DNA of 64,000 bases from Romanomermis culicivorax (taxonomy: Eukaryota > Nematoda > Enoplea > Mermithida > Mermithidae). Positions 1 through 24,745 of the stretch are shown here, piece after piece. Location: positions 992,001-1,056,000 of the forward strand of contig CAWUHX010000067.1 in NCBI GenBank assembly GCA_963922205.1, read 5' to 3'. Every line of letters starts with the position of its first letter. Positions within the stretch are counted from its first letter, which is position 1. Under the pieces are notes generated by a model that searched no databases, was not told where the DNA came from, and worked only from the letters and a program-made list of their open reading frames with translations. A program made the translations under genes and the position numbers.

Positions 1-890
1 ATTTCTTTAGTTTTTTGCTCATTCTTGGGTTCACCAAGCTTCCGTCCGGTTGTAACTCCGCGTCCGCCGTCTTCGTTATAAATTTGCATAATTTTATATA
101 CACCAGTGCGTCCGCCACCTTATTACCAATAAATTTGCATAAATTTACCATTTGCTCACTGCAGCCGCCGCTTACCGCCTACAGTACCCGCTGCCCATCA
201 GTGCCAGGTGTCCGACTGCCCCCGGTTCGTGAAGAAAACGTTGGAGAGTCGCCTCCCGCTCGCCGCTAGGACTCGTGTGGATCGCATCCCCCCGCTCCAG
301 TGCCAGAAGACCGAAAGTGTCCAGGGACTTGCCGCCCGATTCGTCGAATCGCTTGAGGAACAGGACTAGGTGAGTCTTCTCAGGGGATTATCGTTGTTTG
401 TGGGGTATTCGTTGGGAAATCCTTCTTAAGTCGGTTTCCCCAGGTTTCCACAGATAAGTAGGGCCCCCACCTCTCAGGTTCGGGCTAAAGGGGGCTGTCT
501 GGTTCATAATCGGGTCCCACAAATTAGGTCATTTCACGGGTGACCCTGTCCCCACTCTCACTGAGTAGGACTCGGGGATTGTCGCACCTAGCCTGGCAGC
601 GTTGTCCATTACCCTACAGCAAGACCCCAAGGACAACACCAGAGAACCAACTATAGACCTCTCTATAGCCACCATTTGCCAGGTTAGGCCCCAACGGCAA
701 CTTGGGAAGCCTGGGGAAAATGCCAGTATCCATCAGGAGTCACAGCCTATTACTCACTGTAATAGGATCAATCTGATATGGTTCACCATCAATGTGACGT
801 CTACAACACGGTATTACCTGATGAGATACCCAAACCTCCCCAGCTCTCCCAAATCCACATGTCATACACGTGACATGCCGTAAAATGTGA
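1..890 (+). repeat. Relic of LTR-retroelement-like repeat, copy 1
   Basis: This stretch resembles the block at 22484-23380. Both contain a polyadenylation-like segment (AATAAATTTGCATA), then a shared leader with GTGAGTCTTCTCAGGGG, then a shared block around CTGGCAGCGTTGTCCA / CTGGCTGCGTTGTCCA, and both end near CCATCAATGTGAC. An LTR followed by an untranslated leader would look like this, but I see no gag or pol reading frame. The left end is cut by the window edge. The call as an LTR element is an inference; that it is a dispersed repeat is seen directly. Confidence 0.45.
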
Positions 891-2270
891 CAAAATGATC
901 CATGGTCAAAACTTGAATATTGAAAAATACGTTATCAAACAACCCCACTGCACCAGGAGGCGTAACATATAGCAAAGCAGTAAGATCTTTTTATATTAAA
1001 AAATTTTATCGAATCAAAAAATAAACATCTACATAAATATAATTAGGTAACACAAAAACCAACATATTTATGTACATACGTATTCAACTTTTTCGAGTCA
1101 ATCCTCACTAAGTTCAAATGGCTGAAATATGAAGGACGCACTTATTTCTACTCGATCAAAACGATAAAGGTACGAAAAACGGCTAAAACTAAACTATATA
1201 GTACTGGTTCAGGTAAAGATCACGTAAAATGTAGTTCAAAGCGAAAATCTACCAATATTCTACAGAGCACGAAATCATGCATGAAATGAGATGCGAAAAA
1301 TTTCAACCATATTCGATTATTTTTGAGCGGATGATGTCGCAGTGGAGGGAAAAATTGTGTAAAAAATAAGTCAATCTATTTCCATTAATTAGTTTGCAAT
1401 TGAAGAAATTATTTGCAAATGCAATGCTAATGAAACATGGCGAACTTCAATTATAGGAAAAAATATTTTTTCCGATTGCAATACGCTAAAAAATCTTTTT
1501 GAAAATCATACGCTTTTCCATAAATTAAGCACATTTTTATATGTTACGACACGTAGGCTGCCATCAAGTCATGTGACTTTCTCAATGGAAAAAAATATTC
1601 AAGATCCGGAATAGTTACAAGATTTTTCTGCATACTTGCTTCTAGAAATTTCGATTTTCGATCTGCGAATCAATAATTCTCTTCAAAATTCCTTGACTCA
1701 AGTCAGAGCACCGAATTTCATAGAGAGGAAGTAGCTGACTTTTTGAAAGTTTGCGGTCGACTAAGGCTGAAAGAACGTAAATTTTTACTTCAAATGTGAT
1801 ATTAAGTGCCGCTGTTTCTGAAAAATAATAGTTATTCACTTATATCTTTGTCTTCGAAAAAATAATTTTCGACCAAAAGCTGTCATTTTTGCTCGATTTT
1901 TGGCCCACATTCTAGGGGAAACTTTCTTGTAGTTATGTTCATGTCCGTCACAGCTTTGTGCAGAATTCAAGAAAATTTCAGATTCCTGCTGTTCTTGCGA
2001 TTGAACGTAGATTTTTTTCATACTTCATTCACGGCATTTCAATAGACAGCTAATCGATCATTTTCAAAGCTTATTTGGATAAACCAGCCCGAATTCGAGA
2101 AGATAAAATTCGGCGCGAAGCACCCGACCTTTTCTAGCATTTTACGCCTTTGGAGCCTGTCTGACGAGTAGGTTCGTTAGCACTTTTTCCAGATATCTCA
2201 GAAAAATCTTTGTACGAGCCAGGCCGAACGCACCTTTGGCTACAGAACTTTTGGTTTTTCTGTAAAAATT
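891..2270. other. 3' flank of the transporter gene
   Basis: AT-rich sequence downstream of the transporter stop codon. It should contain that gene's 3' UTR, but I could not pick a convincing polyadenylation site. Two short minus-strand frames (1642-1839 and 1836-2021) show no recognisable domain and are not called as genes. Confidence 0.4.
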
Positions 2271-16304
<14,034 letters not shown>

Positions 16305-17467
16305 AACTTTTTATGAATTGAAGTCCGATATAGTATGGGAAATAAATTCCGACAGAAAAATATAAACCGACGATGTTTAATAGATGATAGTTCGTAGAAG
16401 TGCACTTGCGGATTCTTTGCAATCCCCATGCAGCACTACTTTAACTGTAAATCAAAGTTGATAATGAATATCCCACTTGTGGGAGATTTGAAGATAGCTG
16501 TGTAACTGCTTTGGCATTCTGGGGGAAGGGTAAAGTATGCGACTACAAATTTCGGTGTGGGGTGGCAGTTTCTTCCGGGTTCTAACACTCTAAAGCACAA
16601 ATTTTACTGTTCAGAATCGCATTTCGGTTAAGATATTTAATGATGATTTAGTGACATAAACAGCGTGCAGCACTAAAAAAATCGACATTTTTGCCCTCAA
16701 ACATTTTTTCGCAACCAATTTTTTTTAATTGTGAGCCTGTGCAAAGAAGCCTACATGGAAGCACTTTTTTCTCAAAATGTTTTCCTCTAAATAGAAAAAT
16801 AGCAATGTTAAATATCTTATTTGTAAAAACAGTTGGACAGAGGCAGGGGTTTTTTAGCACGGGTTCCACTAGCACAACGCTAACTTTCCTTAATTTGTAT
16901 TACTTTTTCTTAGCACGACTAAAATTTTCATTCGCACGGGCTCAATTTCATTAGCACTGTGCTTAAAAGACCCATGGACTGAGGCCAAACTTTTCACCCT
17001 CTATTTTTCAAGCTCAAAACAGGCCATTAGAGGCTCTATGTAGATGCGTTTTTGTATCTTTCTGAACATTTCAAGGTATCCAGAATCACTATTCGTCAAA
17101 ATTGGGACAAGAAATGTGAATTTTCGGATTGCCTACAAAACCTTGTGGATAAGCTCAACGTCGAACAAACGATTTCAGGTAGTATCAGATTTATGGAATA
17201 GGCCAAAACTTGATAAAGGATATCTCAACCAATATTTGCTATTCTTGCTAAGTCTGAAGTATTGGAAAATACATTCCATCAAAAAATTTAACACTTATGT
17301 TTTGGATTTTCAGCTAAAAAAATGAATGTTAAATAAGTGAACGATGAAATTAAATGGAGAAAAATTATCATTTCATATACATAGCGATTTTTACTGTATT
17401 TCAGATTAAATGTCGAGTTTTATTAACTCTTATACATGAAATGTGACAAAATACTCCCACTAACCTT
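16305..17467. other. Upstream flank of the transporter gene
   Basis: No gene is supported here. The part next to 16304 should contain the transporter promoter and 5' UTR, but no clear TATA box or initiator stands out. From about 16660 to 16985 there are several GTGCTAA / TTAGCAC words and T-rich runs, as in the ends of the hAT-like elements, so a decayed element is likely. I could not find its borders. Confidence 0.35.
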
Positions 17468-17595
17468 TTAGGCCCGTATTCAGAATCGCGTGTTAGCGGC
17501 GTGTTAGGCTGACACGGTGTTAAATTTTGGCTCACACGGTGGTAACACTGCTAAGTTTTATCCCCGTATTCACAATCGCGTGTTAGGGTTGAAAA

Positions 17596-17925
17596 ATGGA
17601 AAAGTTAACACAGCGTTCTAAACCTGCCCCTACCAGTTTTAGCGGCGTGTTAGCAGTAGTCTGTTTGTTAATTTTTTCAATTGTCATGGATATTATTGAC
17701 CTATCGGATCATCTTGATGAAAGTGAAGAAATAGTACATCCTATTCGTCACTTTCGGAATAGGGCCAATCCATTTGAGGGCTACGATGACGTTACCTTTA
17801 AATCAAGATACAAATTGTCGAAAAATGGTCTCCGAGACTTGATTACGCTTCTCCAGGATCAATTAGAAACTTCTGGTCGAAATCATGTGATTCCTCCAGC
17901 ACTTCACGTTAATACAAAATCATAA
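17596..17925 (+). pseudogene. Harbinger transposase, N-terminal remnant
   Basis: A 109-residue frame. Its second half, with FKSRYKLSKNGLRDLITLL and then RNHVIPPALHV, fits the region before the DDE domain of HARBI1-like transposases, which usually reads as an F-x-x-x-[FY]R[LM]SK helix followed by a basic segment. The DDE domain is deleted, so this copy cannot encode an active enzyme. The first 30 residues derive from the end repeat and are probably not original coding sequence. Confidence 0.65.
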
Positions 17926-17977
17926 GTTTTATTCATGAAAATTAACTGCTCATCAAATGACTGTTCAAACTCAAAGA

Positions 17978-18178
17978 TTACATACTGAAAAAAGTTGGCA
18001 TTGTTGAAAAACCCTGTTGACAATGATCATGCTGATCACCATAAAATTGACTCCTAGGGAGCAAGGGTCCTGTTGCCTGTTGGCCAGTAAGCAGAGCCTT
18101 TTTTAATTTGTAATAGTCCACTTTGGCTATGGCTGCAGCTTTTTCTTGGTTAAGAACACCAATTCGAGCCATCAACAC
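17978..18178 (-). pseudogene. Possible C-terminus of the Harbinger Myb-like partner
   Basis: A 66-residue frame on the opposite strand to the transposase remnant. Harbinger elements encode a second, Myb/SANT-type DNA-binding protein, often in the opposite direction, whose C-terminus is a charged helix. The segment GVLNQEKAAAIAKVDYYKLKKALL is compatible with such a helix. There is no Myb domain here, so the assignment rests on position and helix character only. Confidence 0.35.
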
Positions 18179-18518
18179 GGTGATAACGAAAGTAACACGG
18201 TGGTAACACGGTGTTGGCTAACATGGACTTGACACGCTATTGTGAATACGAGGTGATACTTGACACGGTGTTAGGTCGATCGCCGTGTTAGCCAACATGG
18301 TGTTAAGTCCTAACACCGTGTTGACTTAACACGCGATTGTGAATACGGGCCTTAAAGTAGTAAACGATAAAGAACTTAATGAATATTTAAACTTCATAAG
18401 CACGGATTCCGTACTCGAGTGTGCTATTACGCGTTTTTCACTTAAATTTTGATACAGATTTCCGTTGAGAGACATGTGATTCTTCACGTCGGTGGTCAGC
18501 TACCAAACCGAATTATAC

Positions 18519-18765
18519 CATACATGTAGTTGGTGTGGAGAAGATGACAAGGATGTTTTTCCATTTTTTCAATGTTTAACCCCTAAATCATGGTTTCTGG
18601 GGCTCCCTATTAGAGAAAAAATTTTTTGAAAGGCCGGCATATAAAAGATGTATTTTGGCGCATTTTAGCAGGTCCAAATATCAAAATTTTCCGACGCTTC
18701 GAGCCGGTGGCTACAACTTTAGTAATGATTATAGTTTATCATCTGTTTCAGTATCATTCAATGTT
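18519..18765. mobile_element. Partial hAT-like element (family A left end plus shared core)
   Basis: Starts CATACATGTAGTTGG, close to the family A terminus, then passes into AGGTCCAAATATCAAAATTTTCCGACGCTTCGAGCCGG, a mutated form of the core shared with families B and E. No right end or target duplication was found. The rest of 18355-19380 shows no gene. Confidence 0.45.
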
Positions 18766-19520
18766 TTTACTTTTCATATTCAAATTTTTGTCTGACAGTT
18801 GACAGAACTTTGTATTATTCTCTTAAAACACTATTTGGAAAAGATACATTTTCAAATTTTTGAAAGTTCTTTTTTAACGTTTCCCTCTATGTTCACTACT
18901 TTACTTTAAAAAGCATGTAATATGTAGCTTATTCGATATCATCTTTACTTCTCAATCGTTGCATAGAATAAAAAGATTGAAAGACGGATCTAGTTCAATG
19001 CAGAGTGTCGAAAATTGAATGGACTTAGTTCCTCTTATCCACGGCAGGAATACTAACTTAATTCTAGAGAACTTCAACGTGTTTGTCAAGAATCTTTTTA
19101 TCATTAATTTGAGCCATTAATCACGAAAAATGGACAGCTACAACACAAGTTTAGTGCTCTTGAAGAAATGTCGGGTTACTGTAGATTACAATTTTCGATA
19201 GATTCGCACCTTTTCAATTTTATTTTTCGTCAGTCCTATTCATTTTATTATAAATTTACAACAACATATGTTGTTAAAATTAAACTTTTCTGATGCAAAA
19301 TTTTGTTTTGCGTTTGAATAAACCTGTCGCCACAATTCAGTTTTCGGTTCTTGAGATATCCGTCGACGGCTGATAATAACCCAGCTTAAATAACTGTTTT
19401 TTTATCCCACCGGTCTTTTCCCCAAATGAGGGAAGGGGTCAACATTTTTTTCGCCATTTTCGCCAAGTCTTTTTTTACTCCGCAAAAATTTCCACAGCAG
19501 TTACTTATGCTTTTTTAAGA

Positions 19521-19859
19521 TTGACGATTGTTGAAACCACTGAAAATTTTGACGATCAAATGGAAGTTAGAACATTTGCTCAAGCCGAAACCAAAATTTA
19601 TGATGACAATGAACTTCCTGAAAAAGTTGTTGATGTAGAAGCTTGTGCTTTACAGAATTCTGCAATTAATTCAGATGCTGAACAGTTAAGACTGATCACA
19701 GTGATGATGACGAAGTGCTGTTGGATGACGCACAAAAGGGTTCAGCAACACAACAACAAAAAACGGTCGTTTCGAATCCATTGGAAATCTGAATTCACTT
19801 GGCTAGAAAAGTTATCAAATAATAAAGTCAAATGTACAATCTGCGAACAAAACAAATAA
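19521..19859 (+). pseudogene. hAT transposase N-terminal (BED-finger) remnant
   Basis: The last 30 residues, with HWKSEFTWLEKLSNNKVKCTICEQN, match the start of the zinc finger that opens many hAT/ZBED transposases: an aromatic-rich W-x-x-x-F-x-W-L-E segment and then C-x-x-C. The frame stops after C-T-I-C, before the histidine half of the finger, so the protein is broken. It may belong to the same family as the catalytic fragment at 14197-14484. T-rich sequence at about 19398 could be the old element end. Confidence 0.55.
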
Positions 19860-20195
19860 ATAATTCTCTTGTAAACTCACTTAAATATTTATTTATGAGC
19901 AGACCATAGCTCGAAACTTTTTACAGAAAAATGTCGGTTATTTGGTGGAATAAGATGCAAGTTAATGAGAACCCCCTCTCCAACTGTTCGGACCTCTTAC
20001 AGGTATGTTAATATCTTAAGTCCAAGAATATTGCCGAAAATTTTATTCTAAAATTTATGATTCAAGTTTAATTTAACATTTATGATATCAGCTCAATCGT
20101 ACGGCGTGGACTTTGAAGGAAGACCGAAAAAATGTAAAAAAAAACAAAAAATATAAAATTCAGGGGGGAATAGAAACTAGGAAATTCAACCTCCG

Positions 20196-20390
20196 CATGC
20201 CTGTAAGAGGTCCGACCAATTGTGGGGGGAAGTAAACCCGAAATTTCGAGGGAGGGGGTCGAAAAAAGTCGAAATTTTTCCCAAAAAGGGCAGTTTTTTG
20301 CCAATTTTTTCAAGTTTGGAGGGGGGTTGGGGAGTATAGGGTTGGCCAAGTTGGGGAGGGGTCCCCCACCAAACCCCCTAGCAGCTACTT
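20196..20390. mobile_element. hAT-like MITE, family C (CATACCTGTAAG ends), degraded
   Basis: Begins CATGCCTGTAAGAGGTCCGACC and continues with the G-rich blocks, CAGTTTTTTGCCAATTTTTTCAAG and TTGGCCAAGTTGGGGAGGGG, in the order seen in the intact copies at 47559 and 58284. The right end merges with the GC-rich block at 20380-20610. A stray family C right end (CTCTTACAGGTATG) also lies at about 19995-20008. Confidence 0.55.
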
Positions 20391-20606
20391 ATCGTGCGCC
20401 GTACGGCGCCGAGTAGCGCTGCACGGCACCGTACGGCAGTATAGCAGCTACTTATCATTTTTATTTACTTATTATCATTTACCACCGTTACGGCGTGAGG
20501 AATGGTAGCCACTCATTAGGCGCCGTAAGGCACCGCACGGCGCGTGCAGCGAAGTTTAGCAGCTCAATGTGGCGCGGTGCCGCCACAGAGCCGTACGGCG
20601 AAGTAT
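20388..20606. repeat. GC-rich cluster of CCGTACGG-type palindromes
   Basis: The palindrome CGCCGTACGGCG and close variants recur at least five times (about 20396, 20422, 20522, 20535 and 20590), separated by AT-rich spacers and by two copies of TAGCAGCTACTTATC (about 20380 and 20442). The base composition is far more GC-rich than the surroundings. No reading frame. Function unknown. Confidence 0.6.
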
Positions 20607-20614
20607 AGTGGGCT

Positions 20615-21610
20615 CACCGTTTTTTTCCTCGAAGATTTTTTCCACATGAGAACCGGACCCAAAACTTTTTTCCACATTTTCCCAAAATTTTCCTCATTTT
20701 TAAAAACGTTTATAATGTGGCTACGGATAATTTTTTATGCATTTTAAGAGCATATCCAAGCATTTCGTTGTATTTGGAGTCAGAAACCTGCAAAATCGAG
20801 GAAAAAAATTGAGAAAATTCTGGTTCTGTTGGTCACTATGAGCTCATGAAAAATATATTGGTGTTCTACAGGAACGGGTGAAGCATGTTAACGATAGAGT
20901 TCTCAGGACTAAATCCGCTATTAACATTTCTGTGGTTCCGATTAGAGTCATCTAATTTTATTTAGTTCTCAGGCCGGAAAAATTTTTGGATTTTCACTTT
21001 CTAAAACTCTGGAAAATGAACCTTCATAACAATGAGGAATGAATTAAAATCAAACTGATGAAGTGTAAATTGTTTCAAATTCCGGCGCGAAGCGCCAGAA
21101 AATTTTCGGGTATATATATTCTAAAACACCGGAAAATAAATTTCTCCAACAGATATTCATGAGCAGAAGTTCTAAAATCGCAGTCTAGAATGATGTCTTC
21201 AATTTCCATCTTCAATAAACGCAAAAGTTAAGGTTGCAAACGTTGAAAAAATTCCAAGCATCGAGAGAATTGATGAGAAATCTCAATTTTGGGCGACATA
21301 ATTGACTGCTAACGATTAGAAAATGAAGCGAGTCAACTTGATTGATAGAAACTGTGAAGCATTAATTAGTAAGTTGAAGTAGATATGCTAACGGCCGCGC
21401 CTGACAGAAAATAGTTAAGATTGTACCCATGACCGGCGCGGAGCGCCGGAAAATTTTGAGATTTTGACCCTTTTAAGTCCACCAAAACGCATCTTTTCAG
21501 TTTCGAATTCCCCAAAAATTTTTCCACAATGAGAACCATACCCAAAATTTTTTTCCTCATTTCGAAATTTTTTTCCTCAAAAGACCCCATTTGAGGAAAA
21601 AAAAACGGTG
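20615..21610. mobile_element. hAT-like element, family E (CACCGTTTTTTTCCTC ends), 996 bp
   Basis: Starts CACCGTTTTTTTCCTCGAAG and ends TTTGAGGAAAAAAAAACGGTG. The flanks AGTGGGCT (20607-20614) and AGTGGGCG (21611-21618) match at 7 of 8 positions. It contains GGCGCGAAGCGCC and GGCGCGGAGCGCC, the shared palindrome, twice. No transposase frame. A reversed relative fills much of 51909-52735. Confidence 0.8.
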
Positions 21611-21619
21611 AGTGGGCGG

Positions 21620-22483
21620 CCTCCTGAATGGAGAATAGACAGTGCAACAGTAAACTTGGAATCGCGTAAGTCTTATTCATTGAAATTTATGCCTTGATAC
21701 TAAATTGCGAATTGAGTGATTCGAGTTCCTACGGAAGTCACAACTCATTTCATTATTATCTGAATGTTTGTAGTTTTAGCAGACATCAAACGCAGATATT
21801 TCTTCTGCCGCAGTCATCAGTCGATGGAAGCTTAGGCACAGTAATATTGTGTTTCACTACTCACACTATCAACATGACGACTAGCGATTGCATGGTATTG
21901 TTTTGCATAATGCCGTTCAATCAAGTGGAGATTTATGATTGATTTAACCAGCATATTATTCGATCGGTGGGGTCACCTATTTGAAAAATATCGTGATAAG
22001 CAAGTGTCACGTGCCAACGAATTTCGCCCAGCGTCACGTGATCCACATCATATTTTTCCATTATGTTTTTCGCCACGTTTTGTTTTTACAGTAACTTACA
22101 TTAATTTTACGTTTCGTTTTTATAACTTTTACATGCAATTTCTGTGTGTATTTTTTATGTTTCGTTCCTGTTTCATTTTCGCATTTTATTTCCATTTCGA
22201 TTTATTATTTTCTGTTGCGCACGTAGACTACAGTATGTAACCCGCTAGTCAGCTCTCTGAGCTCATCGCTATAATTGGAGCACAACGTGCACCTCTTATC
22301 AGCAAAAACTAGTGACGTTTCGCAATGTGAAACGCCCAGTTGGAAATTCTCACTAGATGATGTTCCTAAAGCATGGAGAGTGAAAACTCGCCCCAATGCT
22401 TAACGTAGTGAACTGGAAAATGTCTATGTGATCATAGGCATCTTCCCCAGCAATTTCCGTTGCAGAAGTTAGCTTGAGGGAGT
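21620..22483. other. Region without a recognisable gene
   Basis: Two short plus-strand frames (21694-21942 and 21935-22240) have biased, T-rich composition and no domain. The sequence around 22240-22480 may be the upstream edge of the LTR-like repeat that follows. Confidence 0.4.
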
Positions 22484-23381
22484 GTTAACTCCGCCCAAGG
22501 CATACTGTAGATTACAGGGCCCTTTAAAAGGGCTTGTTTCGTTGATTTCTCACTCATTTTGGGCCTAATTGTCCTGTTGCATTTTACAGCCTGCGTTTCG
22601 CGTTTGCCCGCATCATCTTATTATAATTTACATATTGTACCTGCGTCCTATGCCCATTCAATAAATTTGCATATTCGTCTTCGGCCTCCCTTGCATTGCC
22701 AGTTACAGTAACCCAACCGTAGGAGTCTACCCCCGTCGCTGTGATCAAGAACCCCCATCGCCTCACCCAGGAAACGTTTTGACACCATCACCCGCTGACC
22801 TACATTCGCTTACCCTCCACACCAAATCGCTTTTGGATTATTGAACCCATTCCCCGCCGTCCATAGGACCCACACTTTTGACCCTTGAACCCATCGCCCA
22901 GCACCGAGTACTTTGAGAGGAGGATTAAGTGAGTCTTCTCAGGGGTTGTTATTGTTGAGGGTATATTTGTATGAATCCTCCTTAAGCTAGTTTCCCTTGA
23001 AGGTACCCTCGGTTGAGAAAGCCCTCAGATCCTTAAGGTCAGGGCCAATTAGGGGATTTAGGTTAACAATCAGGTACCCGACAGTACGTCATTCTGCGAA
23101 TGGCACCATCCCTCATTCTCAGTGAATGAGGACTAGGGATTGCCACCCCTGACCTGGCTGCGTTGTCCACTATTCTACAGCTGAACCCTAGGACAAGGCT
23201 GAGGTACATCATGGGTTTCCCTGTGGTAGTACCAGCTGGGTTAGTTTCCCGAAACAAAGAATATCAATGGAGCCACCCAACAGGGTTACAGCATGTCACT
23301 TGAAGTGTCATGGCCGTATTTCTTATGGGATATGGTATGGGTTTTCCCATCAATGTGACTGATCACCAATTCAGTTAATGT
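22484..23381 (+). repeat. LTR-retroelement-like repeat, copy 2 (Polinton target)
   Basis: Begins TGTTAACTCCGCCCAAGG, a TG start typical of LTRs. Then come TTTAAAAGGG, a polyadenylation-like AATAAATTTGCATA (about 22661) and the leader GTGAGTCTTCTCAGGGG shared with 1-890. No coding frame follows. The Polinton is inserted at or just beyond its recognisable end (target GACATG at 23382). Assignment to the BEL/Pao or Gypsy group cannot be made. Confidence 0.42.
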
Positions 23382-23387
23382 GACATG

Positions 23388-24188
23388 AGTAGTAAGGCCG
23401 GACCGTATAGGTCGTACGCTTAAGGATACTCCTATCTTTTGTGTATGACCTATAATTTGTCACTTTTGGCCGATTTATAGGTCGTACAGTAAACATATAT
23501 GTTCGACTTTTGGTGGATTTACAGGTCATACAGTAAACATATACGGTTAATTTCTTCGTCGATTTATAGGTCGTACAGTAAACATATACGGTCGATTTAT
23601 AGGTCGTATGGTTAAGAATGCATGTTCTAGAGTTACCGTAATAGTAGAATTACGGTAATTTTTCGATTATGGTAATAGTTGAATTAGGGTAATAGGTGTG
23701 TTACTGTAGGTGGAAAAGGAAAATCAATGATGAACGCAAAAAGGAAAACTAAAATGAACAAAAAATGGAAAAGAAATAAAAAGAGATCGTGTGTAAAAAC
23801 GGCTTCCCCTCTGGGAAGAGGAAGCCCTTCAAAATTTGCACCCCGGACCCCCTTTGTCAAAAGGGTGCCACCTGCAGGTGTAAATATATTTCGGAGGTCC
23901 CATTTTCTGAACGATCGTTCAAGTCAACAAATGTCAGAATGGTCAATCTGGTCAGTAATGGTCTGTTTAATGAGTAAATTCTCGGGAGAGTCATTACGTG
24001 ATGAAACATTATCCTTACGGGTGCATGCATATAAATTTTGATGTTCTGCCAAAAATGACCAAGAAGGTCTTTTATAAAAAGGACCAGAGCGAGCTGGCCG
24101 TAAAAAGCATGTAGACAAATAAGGTCTTTTATAGAAAGATGACCAAATGAGCAGGTCGTAAAAAGCGTGTAGAAAATTTGGAGAGTTG
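23388..24188. repeat. Polinton left terminal inverted repeat
   Basis: Matches the reverse complement of 42656-43456 with few differences over about 800 bp. The outer 220 bp hold five direct copies and one inverted copy of a unit around ATAGGTCGTACAGTAAACATATACGG. The next part has ACCGTAATAGTAGAATTACGGTAA, itself an imperfect palindrome. Open frames inside are not genes. Confidence 0.92.
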
Positions 24189-24212
24189 ACGTACGGTAAA
24201 GGATACAAATTC

Positions 24213-24675
24213 GGGAATTATCGTAATAGTAGAATTACGGTAAATTTTTCTATTATGGTAATAGAGGAATTAGAGTAATAGATGTGTTACTGTAGATGAA
24301 AAAGGAAACCATGAAATGAGCAAAATATGAAAACAAATAAAAACCGATCGTGTGTAAAAATGGCTTCTCCCGTGGGCAGAAGAAGCCTTTCAAAAATTTG
24401 GGCCCCTGGCCCCCTTTGACAAAAGGGCGCCACCTGCAGGCATAAATATGCTCGGAGGCCCCATTCCTGAACGATCATTCAAGTCAATCTCAAACGGCCA
24501 AATTGGTCAGTAATGGTCTGTTTAATGAGTAAATTCTCGGGAAAGTCATTACGCGATGAAACATTATCCTTACGGGTGCATATGTATAAATTTTGAATGA
24601 CTGCCAAAATTGACCAAGAAGGTCTTTTATAAAAAATGATCAAAACAAAATAGTCGTAAAAAGCTTGTAGAAAAA
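24213..24675. repeat. Diverged tandem copy of the inner left terminal repeat
   Basis: Repeats, in the same direction, the inner part of the left terminal repeat (about 23628-24175): the TACGGTAAATTTTTC block, the GGCCCCCTTTGACAAAAGGG hairpin, TGGTCAGTAATGGTCTG and GACCAAGAAGGTCTTTTATAAAA. Divergence is clearly higher than between the two outer repeats, so this duplication is older than or separate from the copying that keeps the ends alike. Confidence 0.85.
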
Positions 24676-24732
24676 AGAAAAAAATCTTTACATATCAAAA
24701 AGAAAAATTTTTAATTCGATGCAACATTCTAC

Positions 24733-24738
24733 TTTATT
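24733..24738 (-). promoter_or_regulatory. Polyadenylation signal of the pPolB gene
   Basis: AATAAA on the minus strand, eight bases past the pPolB stop codon. Position and sequence fit a polyadenylation signal. Confidence 0.55.
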
Positions 24739-24745
24739 GTAAAAA

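Larger units (their letters stand above)
17471..18351 (+). mobile_element. PIF/Harbinger-type element, 881 bp
   Basis: Ends GGCCCGTATTCAGAATCGCG and CGCGATTGTGAATACGGGCC form inverted repeats, flanked by TTA on both sides (17468-17470 and 18352-18354). TTA is the usual PIF/Harbinger target duplication. A second internal copy of the end motif lies at about 17563-17587 and another at about 18236-18252, so the ends are partly doubled. It carries a transposase start (17596-17925) and, on the other strand, a second short frame (17978-18178). Confidence 0.87.
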
